A stretch of DNA of 64,000 bases from an uncultured Bradyrhizobium sp. (GCF_947648125.1 NZ_CANSMR010000004.1:1-64000), one strand, 5' to 3'; counted from the first letter of the stretch, positions 22,280 through 32,585 are shown. The notes: generated by a model from the sequence alone, not told the origin. Numbers and translations: made by a program.

Positions 22280-23651
22280 AGCGCTGGCTCAGCAATTTGT
22301 AGATCGCGCGTGCGGCCTGGCACTCGCCGCCTTCGGGGCGGCCGGGCTTTGCCGACGGCGTCCAGCCATAGATGTCGACATGCAGCCAGCTCCTGGCGTG
22401 CTCGACGAAGCGCTGCAGGAACAGCGCGCAGGTGATCGAGCCCGCGAAACCGCCCGACGGCGCGTTGGTGATGTCGGCGGTCTTGGAGTCGAGCCAGGCA
22501 TCGTAGGCCGGCCATAGCGGCATCCGCCACAACGGGTCGTTCTCGCTGGTCGCATGAGCTGCAACGTCGCCGGCGAGCGCCTCGTCATTGGTGTAGAACG
22601 GCGGCAAATCCGGGCCCAGCGCCACGCGCGCTGCGCCGGTCAGGGTGCCGAGATCAACCAGCAGGTCCGGGGTCTCCTCGTCGGCCAGCGCCAGCGCGTC
22701 GGCGAGCACCAGCCGCCCCTCGGCGTCGGTGTTGCCGATCTCGACGGTGATGCCCTTGCGCGACTTGAAGATGTCGAGCGGGCGGAACGCGTTGCCGGCA
22801 ACCGCGTTCTCGACCGCCGGGATCAGCACGCGTAGCCGCACTTTCAGCTTCGCGTCCATCACCATCTGCGCCAGTGCCAGCACGTTGGCGGCGCCGCCCA
22901 TGTCCTTCTTCATGATCAGCATGCCGCTCGACGGCTTGAGGTCGAGCCCGCCGGTGTCAAAGCAGACGCCTTTGCCGACCAGCGTCACCTTCGGATGGGC
23001 CGGATCGCCCCAGCTCAGATCGATCAGCCGCGGCGCGCGGGTCGAGGCCATGCCGACGGCGTGGATCAGCGGGAAGTTCTGCGCGAGCTCGTCGCCATCG
23101 ATGCAGGTGAAGGCGGCGCCGAATCGCGTTGCGAGGTCGCGCGCCGCCTCGGCGAGCTCGGCCGGGCCCATGTCGTTGGACGGCGTGTTGATGAGGTCGC
23201 GCGCCAATGCCGCGGCATCCGCCATCCGCGCAATCTCCGCAGCGTCGACGCCATCGGGCGGCACCAGGCGAACCTCGGGGGTCTTGTTCTTGCGATAGCG
23301 GCCGAAGCGGTAGCAGCCGAGCGCGAAGGCGAGCGCGGCAAGTCGCGTGTCATGCGGCGCATTGCCAAAGCGGTAGACGCCCGGCGGCAGCAGGCCGGGC
23401 AGGGCGCCGGGCCGGAACGGGTCGCGCGCCTTGTGGTCTGCATCCTCGAGGCCGAACAGCACCTGCGCGATGCCGCCATCGGCTGCCGGCAGCGCGAGGG
23501 CCTTGCCGGGCTTGGCGGCAAAGTCATTGGCCTCCGCGAACTGGCGCGCCGGCGCCGGCAACTCGCTGCGGATCGCATCCCATGTCGCCTTGCTGACGAA
23601 GGTGATCGGCGTGACGGCGGTCGTGGGTGCGGTCTCGAACATGGATGGCAT
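22272..23651 (-). CDS. Leucyl aminopeptidase family (M17) protein
   Basis: A 459-residue dizinc aminopeptidase. The C-terminal catalytic domain shows GKGVCFDTGGLDLKP and the M17 signature NTDAEGRLVLADAL, plus DMGGAAN; the N-terminal domain is more divergent than in PepA. I chose ATG 23651 (MPSMFE); ATG 23642 is equally possible, and the longer frame to 23759 has no family support. It releases N-terminal residues from short peptides in the cytosol. It is the first gene of a two-gene unit with the NlpC/P60 peptidase. Confidence 0.9.
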   Translation of the reverse strand: MPSMFETAPTTAVTPITFVSKATWDAIRSELPAPARQFAEANDFAAKPGKALALPAADGGIAQVLFGLEDADHKARDPFRPGALPGLLPPGVYRFGNAPHDTRLAALAFALGCYRFGRYRKNKTPEVRLVPPDGVDAAEIARMADAAALARDLINTPSNDMGPAELAEAARDLATRFGAAFTCIDGDELAQNFPLIHAVGMASTRAPRLIDLSWGDPAHPKVTLVGKGVCFDTGGLDLKPSSGMLIMKKDMGGAANVLALAQMVMDAKLKVRLRVLIPAVENAVAGNAFRPLDIFKSRKGITVEIGNTDAEGRLVLADALALADEETPDLLVDLGTLTGAARVALGPDLPPFYTNDEALAGDVAAHATSENDPLWRMPLWPAYDAWLDSKTADITNAPSGGFAGSITCALFLQRFVEHARSWLHVDIYGWTPSAKPGRPEGGECQAARAIYKLLSQRYA

Positions 23652-23858
23652 GCGGCTCTCGGCTGTTCTGGCGTCGTTGCTGGTGACTAACACGCCTTTC
23701 GCCGTGGATGGTAGCGCGCCCGCGGTTGACGCGACCTTCGGCGATTGGAACCGGCGCACCGGTCGCCAGTGCCGCAGTTAACCAGACGTTAGGGTTAACA
23801 GTCTATTGCTGGCACGCTCGGCTCGATCCATTTGCCCGATTTCGTGAGTCACAGTGCC

Positions 23859-24656
23859 ATGCGTCGACAGTCCATTTTGACCCGGCATCTTACTTCCGCA
23901 GCCCTCGTGGCGGTCCTCGCCGCCGGACTTGGCGGTTGCCAGACCATGTCCGACGTCACCGGATCGATCGCGTCCAGGTCCGATCCGGCGCCGGACGATC
24001 CGCGCCGCAATCTCGAGGTTTATGGCGAGCGCTATCGCAAGAATCCCAAGGATGCCGACGCCGCGATCGCTTACGGCCAGGCATTGCGCATGAGCGGACA
24101 GCGTTCGCAGGCCTGCGCCGTGCTGGAGCAGGCCACCCTCGCCAGCCCCGGCAACAAGCCGCTGCTCGCCGCCTATGGCCGTGCGCTCGCCGACAACGGC
24201 AATTCGCAGGCCGCATTCGACGTGCTGAGCCGCGCGCACAGTCCGGACAATCCGGACTGGCGGATCCTGTCGGTGCAGGGAACCACGCTCGACAAGTTGA
24301 ACCGGCACGAGGAAGCGCGGCGCTACTACACCAGTGCGCTGCGACTGGCCCCTGACGAGCCGTCGGTGCTGTCCAATCTCGGCCTGTCCTACATGCTGAC
24401 CAAGGAATTGCCGAAGGCGGAAGAGACGCTGCGCAAGGCTTATGCCAGCGCCCGCGCCGACACCCGCATCCGGCAGAACCTTGCGCTGGTCGTCGGCCTG
24501 CAGGGCAGCTTCGCGGAAGCCGAGACCATCGTCAAGGCCGACCTGCCGGCGGATGAGGCGGCGGCCAATGTCGCCTATCTCCGCGACATGCTGAACCGCA
24601 AGGACGGCCCGCGGATTTCCTCGCGCGCCGCGCCGGTTGTCGCCAAGGACGATTAA
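23859..24656 (+). CDS. tadD: TPR lipoprotein TadD (Flp pilus assembly)
   Basis: A 265-residue outer-membrane lipoprotein. The signal peptide ends in a lipobox, LGGC (Cys27). Tetratricopeptide repeats cover about residues 55-235 (for example AAIAYGQALRMSGQ, PSVLSNLGLSYML). TadD-type TPR lipoproteins help assemble the CpaC/RcpA secretin. ATG 23859 is chosen because it gives a normal signal peptide; an upstream TTG at 23832 is possible. It converges with the tadC end of the cpa cluster. Confidence 0.88.
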   Translation: MRRQSILTRHLTSAALVAVLAAGLGGCQTMSDVTGSIASRSDPAPDDPRRNLEVYGERYRKNPKDADAAIAYGQALRMSGQRSQACAVLEQATLASPGNKPLLAAYGRALADNGNSQAAFDVLSRAHSPDNPDWRILSVQGTTLDKLNRHEEARRYYTSALRLAPDEPSVLSNLGLSYMLTKELPKAEETLRKAYASARADTRIRQNLALVVGLQGSFAEAETIVKADLPADEAAANVAYLRDMLNRKDGPRISSRAAPVVAKDD

Positions 24657-24822
24657 GCCAACACGGCAACTTCCACACCTCCCCTTGAAAAGGGGAGGTC
24701 GCTTTGCTCGTCAGAGCAAGCGGGTGGGGATCTGCTCTCTCCGCAGTGTCGTCCGCGCCCGCCCCATCCCGACCTTCGCCCTTCGGGGGGAAGGGGAAGG
24801 CAGCCGTCCGCGGCGGCGCCGC
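24657..24822. repeat. Gap between convergent tadD and tadC: hairpin plus repeat
   Basis: CCTCCCCTT at 24678-24686 pairs with AAGGGGAGG at 24690-24698 around a GAA loop, a likely terminator for tadD. The following bases (GCTTTGCTC...AGAGCAAGC, then C/G-rich arms to about 24800) look like a degraded dispersed repeat. No gene. Confidence 0.65.
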
Positions 24823-25797
24823 TCAATGCATCGTGGCGATCTTGATGTAGGACGGCCCGAGGATCACGATGAACAGGCAGGGCAGGAAGAACAGGATCAT
24901 CGGCACGGTCAGCTTGGGCGGCAGCGCCGCCGCCTTCTTCTCGGCCTCGTTCATGCGCATGTCGCGGTTTTCCTGCGCCATCACGCGCAGGCTCTGGCCG
25001 AGCGGCGTGCCGTAGCGTTCGGATTGCTGCAACGCCATGCACACCGACTTCACGCCTTCGAGCCCGGTGCGGCGCGCCAGGTTCTCGTAGGCGGACTTGC
25101 GGTCCTGCAAATACGACAGTTCGGCGGTCGTCAGCGCGAACTCCTCCGACAGCGCGATCGACTGTCCGGCGATCTCGTTGGCCACCTTGCGGAACGCGAC
25201 CTCGACCGACATGCCCGACTCGATGCAGATCAGCAGCAGGTCCAGCGAATCAGGGAAGGCGCGCTTGATCTGGAGCTGGCGCTTTGAGATCGCGTTCTTC
25301 AGGAACAACATCGGCGCCTGCAGGCCGGCATAGGCCGCACCGACGCAAATGCCGATCTTGAGCGTGAGCGACCAAGTCGCGCCCGCGATGAAGAACGTAT
25401 AGACGATGGCGCCGAGCAGCAGCACGATCGGCGCCACGGCGCGGGCGAACAAGAAGGTGACGTAGGGGGCGTGGCCGCGATAGCCCGCCATCACGAGCTT
25501 CTCGAGCGCCGCTTCCTGGGCGAGCCATTTCGTGAGGTTGAGATCGTCCACCACCCGGGAGACGACCTGCTTCGGGGTCTGCCGCAGCGCCACCTTCTCC
25601 GTCTTGGCGAGACGATCGCGCTCACGCTGCCGGAGACGCTCGCGCTCGCTGGCGACGGCCTTCATACGCTTGTTGAGGTCGCCGCCGGCGAGCAGCGGCA
25701 TTACCAACGTGTAGACCGTCGCGCTTGTCGCGATGAAGGCAAGCAGCATGGTCATGAACCTGACGTCGTGGAGCTTGGCGACCAGAATATCAATCAT
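24823..25797 (-). CDS. tadC: Type II/IVc secretion inner-membrane protein TadC
   Basis: A 324-residue GspF-like platform protein. A first membrane helix lies at about residues 15-37, the soluble GspF-type domain around FPDSLDLLLICIESGMSVEVAF, and two further helices near 120-165 and 295-318. TadB and TadC together form the inner-membrane platform on which the ATPase CpaF acts to extend Flp pili. Starts 9 bases after tadB. Last gene of the cpa/tad cluster. Confidence 0.93.
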   Translation of the reverse strand: MIDILVAKLHDVRFMTMLLAFIATSATVYTLVMPLLAGGDLNKRMKAVASERERLRQRERDRLAKTEKVALRQTPKQVVSRVVDDLNLTKWLAQEAALEKLVMAGYRGHAPYVTFLFARAVAPIVLLLGAIVYTFFIAGATWSLTLKIGICVGAAYAGLQAPMLFLKNAISKRQLQIKRAFPDSLDLLLICIESGMSVEVAFRKVANEIAGQSIALSEEFALTTAELSYLQDRKSAYENLARRTGLEGVKSVCMALQQSERYGTPLGQSLRVMAQENRDMRMNEAEKKAAALPPKLTVPMILFFLPCLFIVILGPSYIKIATMH

Positions 25798-25806
25798 GCT
25801 GCACCG

Positions 25807-26784
25807 TCAGAAATCGAAGTTGATCATCTTCTTCATCACCAGCACGCCCATCGACATCCAGACGGCGCAGGCAACCAGCATGAGCTGGCCCATCGAGTTC
25901 GTCCACAGCAGGGCGATGTAGTCCGGCGTCGTGAGGAACACGAGGATCATCACGATCGGCGGCAGCGAGCCGATGATGGCGGCGGAAGCTTTCGCTTCCA
26001 TCGACATCGCCTGGATCTTCTCGGCCATCTTCTTGCGGTCGCGCAGCACCCGTGACAGGTTGCCGAGCGCTTCCGACAGATTGCCGCCGGACTTCTGCTG
26101 GATCGCGATCACGATGCCGAAGAAGTTCGCTTCCGGCAGCGGCATGCGTTCGTAGAGCCGGGCGCAGGCCTCGCCGAGCGGCATGCCGATCGCCTGGGTC
26201 TCGATGATGGCAAGGAACTCGCTGCGCAACGGCTCAGATGCGTCGTTGACGACCGCCTTGAGCGATTCGAACAGCGGCAGGCCGGCCTTGATGCCGCGCA
26301 CGATGACGTCGACGGCGTCGGGCAGCGCCTTCAGAAAGGCCTTTTCCCGCCGCTTCTTCAGGAAGCCGAGCAGCCAGCGCGGCAGGCCGAGACCCATGGC
26401 AAAGCCGATGCCGGCGGCGCCGAGCAGGCCTCCGCCGACCATGAATGCCGCGCCGAACCCGAACAGGCCGAGGGCGCCGGAGATCATCCAGAATTTCTGC
26501 TCGGACCACTCCAGTCCGGCCTGCGAGATGCGCATGCCGAGCGGGACTTTCTTGTCCTTCTGCCGACGCGCTTCGAGCTCCTTCAGCGATCCTTCGACTT
26601 GCTCGCGGCGGGAGCGCTGCGTGCGGTCGGTGCTTCGCGTCGTCGACGGTTCGCTGCGCGCCACCGATGCGCGGCGCGACTCGGCTTTCTTTTCCCCCGA
26701 AAGGTAGGGATAGAGGAAGACCCAGGCGATGCCGCCCACGGTGGTGGCGGCGAGGAAGGCCAGGGCAAGGGTTTGCGTCTGCAT
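25807..26784 (-). CDS. tadB: Type II/IVc secretion inner-membrane protein TadB
   Basis: A 325-residue GspF-domain protein, partner of TadC. One helix at the N-terminus, a charged Ser/Arg-rich cytoplasmic linker (about 30-75), helices near 95-140, the T2SSF domain with LPDAVDVIVRGIKAGLPLFESL, then QKSGGNLSEALGNLSRVLRDR and two final helices. Lies between cpaF and tadC with short gaps, so it is part of one operon. Confidence 0.93.
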   Translation of the reverse strand: MQTQTLALAFLAATTVGGIAWVFLYPYLSGEKKAESRRASVARSEPSTTRSTDRTQRSRREQVEGSLKELEARRQKDKKVPLGMRISQAGLEWSEQKFWMISGALGLFGFGAAFMVGGGLLGAAGIGFAMGLGLPRWLLGFLKKRREKAFLKALPDAVDVIVRGIKAGLPLFESLKAVVNDASEPLRSEFLAIIETQAIGMPLGEACARLYERMPLPEANFFGIVIAIQQKSGGNLSEALGNLSRVLRDRKKMAEKIQAMSMEAKASAAIIGSLPPIVMILVFLTTPDYIALLWTNSMGQLMLVACAVWMSMGVLVMKKMINFDF

Positions 26785-26795
26785 CCTGCGTTCCC

Positions 26796-28259
26796 CTAGA
26801 CCGGCGCCGGCGAGTCGGAGGCATCCAGCGCCGCCGCAAGCCGCTTCTCTTCATTGTAGTAGCGCGCACGCTCCCAGAAGCGCGGCCGGCCGATGCCGGT
26901 CGAGCGGTGCTTGCCGATGATCTTGCCGTTGGCATCTTCCCCGACCACGTCGTAGAGGAAGATATCCTGGGTGATGATGGTGTCGCCTTCCATGCCCATC
27001 ACCTCGGTGATGTGGGTGATGCGGCGCGAACCATCGCGCAGGCGCGCGGCCTGCACGATGATGTCGACCGAGGCGCAGATCATCTCGCGAATGGTGCGCG
27101 AGGGAAGCGAGAAGCCGCCCATGGTGATCATGGATTCGCAGCGCGACAGTGCTTCCCGAGGATTGTTGGCGTGCAGCGTGCCCATCGAGCCGTCGTGGCC
27201 GGTGTTCATCGCCTGCAACAGGTCGAATGCCTCGGGTCCGCGGACTTCGCCGACGATGATGCGCTCGGGGCGCATACGCAGGCAGTTGCGGACCAGTTCG
27301 CGCATCGTGACCTGGCCCTCGCCCTCGATGTTCGGCGGCCGGGTTTCCAGCCGCACCACATGCGGCTGCTGCAGCTGAAGTTCTGCGGCGTCTTCGCAAG
27401 TGATGATGCGTTCGTCGTGCTCGATATAGTTGGTCAGGCAGTTCAGCAGCGTTGTCTTGCCCGAACCTGTACCGCCCGAGATGATCACGTTGCAGCGGAC
27501 ACGGCCGATGATCTGCAGGATGGTCGCCCCGTCCGGCGTGATCGCGCCGAACTTGACGAGCTGCTCCAGCGTCAGCTTGTCCTTCTTGAATTTGCGGATG
27601 GTGAGCGCGGGCCCGTCGATCGCCAGCGGCGGCACGATGGCGTTGACGCGCGAGCCGTCGGCGAGGCGGGCGTCGCAGATCGGCGAGGATTCGTCGACGC
27701 GCCGACCGACCTGGCTGACGATGCGCTGGCAGATGTTGAGCAGCTGCTGGTTGTCGCGAAAGCGGATGCCGGTGCGCTGGATCTTGCCGGCGACTTCGAT
27801 GAACACGGTGCCCGCGCCATTGACCATGATGTCGGCGATGTCGTCGCGCGACAATAGCGGCTCCAGCGGTCCGTAGCCGAGCACGTCGTTGCAGATGTCG
27901 TCGAGCAGCTCTTCCTGCTCGGCGATCGACATCACGATGTTCTTGATCGCGATGATCTCGTTGACGATGTCGCGGATTTCCTCGCGCGCCGACTCGCTGT
28001 CCAGCTTGGCGAGCTGGGCCAGGTCGATCGCCTCGATCAGGGCGCCGAAGATCGTCGCCTTGACCTGGTAGTAGTTGTCCGAGCGGCGGGCTTCGACGGC
28101 GGGAGCAGGCGGTGGCTTGGCAGGGGCCAGCGGTGGCGCCGATATTGTCGGGGCGGCGGACTCGCGCGCCATCGGCGACGAGCCGGTGGGCTCCGGCGTC
28201 TGAAAAGCGGGCTTGGGTGCCCGCATATCCGCATCGTTTCCGCTACGCTTACCAAACAC
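26796..28259 (-). CDS. cpaF: Pilus assembly ATPase CpaF (TadA)
   Basis: A 487-residue secretion ATPase of the GspE/VirB11 superfamily that powers Flp pilus assembly. Walker [13 protein letters not shown] is near residue 262, followed by an [11 protein letters not shown] Asp box, the [13 protein letters not shown] Walker B region and the conserved [11 protein letters not shown] histidine box. A Pro/Ala-rich disordered segment occupies about residues 10-55. Start is GTG 28259 (VFGKRSGN). It follows cpaE by 24 bases. Confidence 0.95.
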   Translation of the reverse strand: MFGKRSGNDADMRAPKPAFQTPEPTGSSPMARESAAPTISAPPLAPAKPPPAPAVEARRSDNYYQVKATIFGALIEAIDLAQLAKLDSESAREEIRDIVNEIIAIKNIVMSIAEQEELLDDICNDVLGYGPLEPLLSRDDIADIMVNGAGTVFIEVAGKIQRTGIRFRDNQQLLNICQRIVSQVGRRVDESSPICDARLADGSRVNAIVPPLAIDGPALTIRKFKKDKLTLEQLVKFGAITPDGATILQIIGRVRCNVIISGGTGSGKTTLLNCLTNYIEHDERIITCEDAAELQLQQPHVVRLETRPPNIEGEGQVTMRELVRNCLRMRPERIIVGEVRGPEAFDLLQAMNTGHDGSMGTLHANNPREALSRCESMITMGGFSLPSRTIREMICASVDIIVQAARLRDGSRRITHITEVMGMEGDTIITQDIFLYDVVGEDANGKIIGKHRSTGIGRPRFWERARYYNEEKRLAAALDASDSPAPV

Positions 28260-28283
28260 GACGTCTTGACTCCACGCGGACCA

Positions 28284-29552
28284 CTATTTGGACCGCAGCT
28301 TTTCGAGCAGGGGCGACAGGAAGGACCCCCTCGGCTTCTTGGTTTCGCCGCGGCCTGTCAGCCGCTGCGCCATCTGCAGAAACATCTCGACCGCGCGGTG
28401 ATTGGCGGAGATTTCCGCGATCATCTGGCCGTTGTTGGCGGCCGAACCGAATATCTGCGGATCGAACGGGATGGCGGCGATCGGCTGGCTTTCGATAGCC
28501 TTGGCGAATTCGCTCGCCGCGATCTCCGGCCGCTTCGGCACGCCGACCTGGTTCAGGCAGTACAACGGCGCGCGGTCGTTGGGCCGCGACGCCTTCAGCA
28601 GGTCGAACATGTTCTTGGCGTTGCGCAGATTGGCGAGGTCGGGCGCCGCCACGATCAGGATGTCGTCGGCCGCGATCAGCGCGCGCTTGGTCCAGCCGGA
28701 CCATTGATGCGGCACGTCCAGCACGATGCAGGGCATCGTCGTGCGCAGCGTGTCGAAGATCGCATCGAACGCCTCGGCGCCGAAATCGTAGACCTTGTCG
28801 AGCGTGGCCGGCGCCGCCAGCAGGCTCAGATGGTCGGTGCATTTCGACAGCAGGCGGTCGACGAAGGCGGTATCGACGCGGTCCGGCGAGAACACGGCAT
28901 CCGCGATGCCTTGCGCCGGATCCTGGTTGTAGTTGAGGCCGGCGGTGCCGAATGCGAGGTCGAGATCGGCGACGACGGAATCGAGCGCCAGATCGCGGGC
29001 GATCGCCCAGGCGACATTGTGGGCGATCGTCGAGGCGCCGACGCCGCCCTTCGCGCCGACGACGGCGACGACGCGGCCGACCGCCTTGGCTTCCGGCGCC
29101 GAGAACAGGTTGCATACCGCGCGCACCACGTCGATCGCATGGGCCGGCGCGATCACGTAGTCGCTGACGCCGCGGCGCACCAGCTCGCGATACAGCGTGA
29201 CGTCGTTGACCCGGCCGATCACGACCACCCGGGTGCCGGCGTCGCACACCGTGGCGAGCTGGTCGAGCCCGGCCAGAATGTCGCTGCGGCCCTCGGTCTC
29301 GAGGATGATGACATTGGGCGTCGGCGCCGAGCGATAGGCCTCGATGGCAGCCGCCATGCCGCCCATCTGGATCTTGAGGTGAGCCTTGGCCAGCCGGCGA
29401 TCCTCGCCCGCCGACTGTACGGCGGCAGCGGTCTCGACCGTCTCGCAGAACGCCTGGACCGAAACCCGCGGCGCCGGAGCAATATGGTCGTCCACGGCCT
29501 GCGGCGGAGCGTCCGTCTGCTCTTCGGAGTTTTGCTGCGCGTAGGTGATCAT
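28284..29552 (-). CDS. cpaE: Pilus assembly protein CpaE (TadZ)
   Basis: A 422-residue ParA/MinD-like localisation protein of the Flp pilus machine. The N-terminal half resembles an atypical receiver domain, and the C-terminal half is a deviant Walker ATPase with VVGAKGGVGAST near residue 169. In Caulobacter CpaE places the pilus apparatus at the pole. The start overlaps the cpaD stop by 4 bases (ATGA). Confidence 0.93.
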   Translation of the reverse strand: MITYAQQNSEEQTDAPPQAVDDHIAPAPRVSVQAFCETVETAAAVQSAGEDRRLAKAHLKIQMGGMAAAIEAYRSAPTPNVIILETEGRSDILAGLDQLATVCDAGTRVVVIGRVNDVTLYRELVRRGVSDYVIAPAHAIDVVRAVCNLFSAPEAKAVGRVVAVVGAKGGVGASTIAHNVAWAIARDLALDSVVADLDLAFGTAGLNYNQDPAQGIADAVFSPDRVDTAFVDRLLSKCTDHLSLLAAPATLDKVYDFGAEAFDAIFDTLRTTMPCIVLDVPHQWSGWTKRALIAADDILIVAAPDLANLRNAKNMFDLLKASRPNDRAPLYCLNQVGVPKRPEIAASEFAKAIESQPIAAIPFDPQIFGSAANNGQMIAEISANHRAVEMFLQMAQRLTGRGETKKPRGSFLSPLLEKLRSK

Positions 29553-30301
29553 TTTCCTGTGTCGCTTAGCTTGGCCCTGTCGGACTCGGGATACGTCGTG
29601 GCGGTGGTGGTGCCCTTGCGATACTTTTCGAAGGCGATATTGCGGCGCGACGTGTAGGCAGGGGTCTCCGCGCGCGGCTGCACGAGGTCAGTCGGGTCTT
29701 CGACCATGGCTGCGAGGTTGCGCTGATTGGCGCAGCCGAAATTGTAGTATTGCTTGTTCTGGATGTAGGATCCGTTGTCCATCGACGGGCCGAGATCTTC
29801 CGGCCACAGGCCGCACGGCCCGGCCTCCGCTTTCATCTTTGGATAGTTCACGCGGATCGCGGGCATCAGGCGCGGATTCTCGGGATGGTATTTGCGCACG
29901 AGGATCCCGCGCGGCGGCACGCCGGCGGCGGCGAAGGTCGCCTGGATCTCGCGCAACGACTCCTGGGCGGGCCGTGCGTTCGGCGTGTCGGCGGGAACGT
30001 CGATGGTGACGGCGCCGGTGCCGTCGCGCATCCAGTCCTGCGCCATTCCCATCACCTCGGCGCGCTGCTCCGCGGTCAGGCCGCCGCGGCTGCGGCCGAC
30101 GAAGACCACGATCGAGCGATCGGCCTCGGTCACCGCGATCGGGTGACGCTGGCGATAGTCGGCCGGCGAGTCCGCCATCGCGAAACTGTTGTCGGCGGCG
30201 TGCTGGCAGGCGCCGAGCGTCATGGCAAGGCCGACGAGCACTCCGGCGAGACCGGTGGTGCGCTTGTAATCGGCGGATGTTCTGGGTGTGGTCTGTGTCA
30301 T
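29549..30301 (-). CDS. cpaD: Pilus assembly lipoprotein CpaD
   Basis: A 250-residue envelope protein of the CpaD family. Its signal sequence ends in TLGACQ, where Cys32 could be a lipobox cysteine. The mature part carries the family hallmarks NFGCANQRNLAAMVEDPTDL and, near the C-terminus, RRNIAFEKYRKGT. It is thought to help position the secretin CpaC. Lies between cpaC and cpaE, with overlap to the latter. Confidence 0.92.
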   Translation of the reverse strand: MTQTTPRTSADYKRTTGLAGVLVGLAMTLGACQHAADNSFAMADSPADYRQRHPIAVTEADRSIVVFVGRSRGGLTAEQRAEVMGMAQDWMRDGTGAVTIDVPADTPNARPAQESLREIQATFAAAGVPPRGILVRKYHPENPRLMPAIRVNYPKMKAEAGPCGLWPEDLGPSMDNGSYIQNKQYYNFGCANQRNLAAMVEDPTDLVQPRAETPAYTSRRNIAFEKYRKGTTTATTYPESDRAKLSDTGK

Positions 30302-30309
30302 CGTCCGCC

Positions 30310-31788
30310 TCAGTCGGTAATGAAGCCGTAGGTGCCGCGGTAATTCCGCGCCGGCTCGGTGCGGCCAGGCACGCCGTAGACGCGGTTGATGCTGCCGAGC
30401 AGGTCGGCCTGCGGATCGGACGCGTTGGCGAAGCCGTCATCCGGACGCGACAGGTCCTTCTGCGCCACGGCGCGAACGACATAGGGCGTCACCAGAACCA
30501 TCAGTTCGGTCTGGTTGTTGACGAAGTCGCGGCTGCGGAACAGCGTGCCGAGCACGGGCAGGGACGCCAGCCCGGGAAGGCCGTTGATCGCCTGCTTGGT
30601 CTGGTCCTGGATCAGGCCGGCCATGGCCATCGAGCCGCCCGAGGGAATTTCCAGCGTGGTCTCGGCGCGGCGGGTCTTAATCGAAGGGATCGTCGTTCCA
30701 CCCGCGCCGCCGGTCAGCGCGTTCTCGGTCGAGACTTCCGACACTTCCGTCATCACGCGCAAGCTGATGCGTCCTTCGGTCAGCACCACCGGCGTGAAGT
30801 TGAGCGAAATGCCGAATTTCTTGAAGCTGACGGTCTGGACGCAATTCCCGATCGCGCCCGTCGACGAGGTCTGACAGGTTACGCCGGTCGGAATTGGAAA
30901 CTCACCGCCCGAGATGAAGGTCGCCGATTCGCCTGATATCGCGGTCAAGTTCGGTTCGGCGAGCGTTCGCACGACACCGGCGCTTTCCATGGCGCGGATC
31001 GTCGCCGACACCGACGATCCGAACGACGTAGTGAGATTGTTGCCGGACACCAGCGGTGAGCTGTTCGCGGTGAACGGGTTGTTGTTGGCGAATTTTACCA
31101 CGGTCGTGCCGTAGTTGAGGTTCGCGGTGAGGTCGATGCCGAGCTGCTTGATCAGGCTACGCGAGACTTCGGCAACCGTGACCTTCAGCATCACCTGGTC
31201 GCGGCCGCGAACCGCGATGGAGTTCACGACCTTCTCGGGGCCGCCGACCAGCCGCGCGGCGATCTCGCCGGCCTGCTGCGCCTCGACCGGGGTCGCCGCA
31301 CTGCCGGTCAGCACGACGCCGTCACCGACGCCCTCGATCTGTATATCGGAATTCGGCATCGCCGCGCGCAGCGCGGCCCGCACGCCGTTGAGGTCGCGCT
31401 TGACGGCGATGTCATAGGCCGCGATCTGCTGGCCGGCGGCGTCGAAGAACACGATGTTGGTCTGGCCGACCGTCGCGCCGATGATATAGGCGCGTTGCGC
31501 CGAGCGAACCACGGCGTTGGCGATCTTGGGATCGGCGACCAGCACGTCCTTGATGTCCCGGGGTAGATCGATCACCACCGACTTGCCGACGCCGAGTGCG
31601 AGAAAACGAGCGTTCATCTGGCCATCGGCCGAGGTGGGGGCCGGCGCGGCACGGTAGTCGCTCGCCACCACCGGCGTCAGCGCCGGATTGAGCGTGAGCG
31701 CCGCGACGGCCGAGAACGACAATGCGCGGACCATGAAGGCCCGCATCGTCCGTTGAGTTGCCCCGCCCTTCATCACGTGTGTCCTCAT
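30310..31788 (-). CDS. cpaC: Flp pilus secretin CpaC (RcpA)
   Basis: A 492-residue outer-membrane secretin. After a signal peptide comes the pilus N-terminal domain (about residues 55-125, KSVVIDLPRDIKDVLVADPKIANAVV), a BON-like segment, then the secretin core with VRTLAEPNLTAISGESATFISGGEFPIP and the C-terminal GLPGLASLPVLGTLFRSRDF. ATG 31788 is chosen; a GTG at 31794 overlapping the cpaB stop is the alternative. A second protein carrying only the N-terminal domain lies at 36380-36886. Confidence 0.94.
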   Translation of the reverse strand: MRTHVMKGGATQRTMRAFMVRALSFSAVAALTLNPALTPVVASDYRAAPAPTSADGQMNARFLALGVGKSVVIDLPRDIKDVLVADPKIANAVVRSAQRAYIIGATVGQTNIVFFDAAGQQIAAYDIAVKRDLNGVRAALRAAMPNSDIQIEGVGDGVVLTGSAATPVEAQQAGEIAARLVGGPEKVVNSIAVRGRDQVMLKVTVAEVSRSLIKQLGIDLTANLNYGTTVVKFANNNPFTANSSPLVSGNNLTTSFGSSVSATIRAMESAGVVRTLAEPNLTAISGESATFISGGEFPIPTGVTCQTSSTGAIGNCVQTVSFKKFGISLNFTPVVLTEGRISLRVMTEVSEVSTENALTGGAGGTTIPSIKTRRAETTLEIPSGGSMAMAGLIQDQTKQAINGLPGLASLPVLGTLFRSRDFVNNQTELMVLVTPYVVRAVAQKDLSRPDDGFANASDPQADLLGSINRVYGVPGRTEPARNYRGTYGFITD

Positions 31789-31790
31789 GG

Positions 31791-32585
31791 TCACTTCTGC
31801 ATCGTCGCCTGGTTGGCAACGCCAAAGCGGATGACGTTGATCGTGTCACCGCGCCTCTGCCGGTTGTCGTCGATCTTGGTTTCGGGCGAGTTGTTGTCGG
31901 CGATGCTGCGCAGCGCCAGCGACAGGACGCCGCTCTGGCGCGCGCGCGCCAGCGTCTCGGTCTGTTCGGGCTTCAGCTCCAGCGTCACCGTCTTGCCGAT
32001 CAGTGCGTTGGTGCCGTCCTTTTCCTTCGGTGCCTGGTCGATCGCGAGCACGCGGACGTTGGTCAGGATCACTTCGGAGTTGACGATGTCGGCGCCGTTG
32101 CGATCCGGATTCTTGTCCCGCTTCGACAGCAGGACGTCGACCCGGTCATTCGGCAGGATGAAGCCGCCGGCACCGGTCTCGGGGGAGATTTCGGTCGATA
32201 CCGCCCGCATGCCGGTCGGCAGGATCGCGGCCATGAAGCCGCTGCCGTCGGCCTTGACGAGCTTCTGCTCGCGAATCGGTTCGCCCTGGATGAAAGGGGC
32301 CCGCGCGATCGAGCCGGTCACGTCCTTGATCGCTTCGGCGTTGCTGTCCCTGCGCATGAAGCTGGCGCTGGCGGTTGCCGCCGGCCAGGTCTGCCATTGC
32401 AGATCTTCGGGCTTCACGGCCTGGCCGAGGCCGATGTCGGTTTTCGCGACCAGGATGTCGACGGTGGGCAGCTGCGCGACCGGCGGAGGCGCCGCCGGCT
32501 TGTCGTCGCTTCCGCTCGCCAAATAGAGCGCCGCAAGGCCGGCGCAGCCTGCGATTGCGAGGACCAGAATGCGGGCCTTATCCAT
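31791..32585 (-). CDS. cpaB: Flp pilus assembly protein CpaB (RcpC)
   Basis: A 264-residue periplasmic protein with an N-terminal helix (ARILVLAIAGCAGLAALYLA) acting as anchor or signal. An SAF domain follows: VDILVAKTDIGLGQAVKPEDLQWQTWP, then the AISTEI-like text and GGFILPNDRVDVLLS. RcpC/CpaB proteins work with the secretin. The next gene, cpaC, starts at the stop codon. A 127-base gap separates it from cpaA. Confidence 0.93.
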   Translation of the reverse strand: MDKARILVLAIAGCAGLAALYLASGSDDKPAAPPPVAQLPTVDILVAKTDIGLGQAVKPEDLQWQTWPAATASASFMRRDSNAEAIKDVTGSIARAPFIQGEPIREQKLVKADGSGFMAAILPTGMRAVSTEISPETGAGGFILPNDRVDVLLSKRDKNPDRNGADIVNSEVILTNVRVLAIDQAPKEKDGTNALIGKTVTLELKPEQTETLARARQSGVLSLALRSIADNNSPETKIDDNRQRRGDTINVIRFGVANQATMQK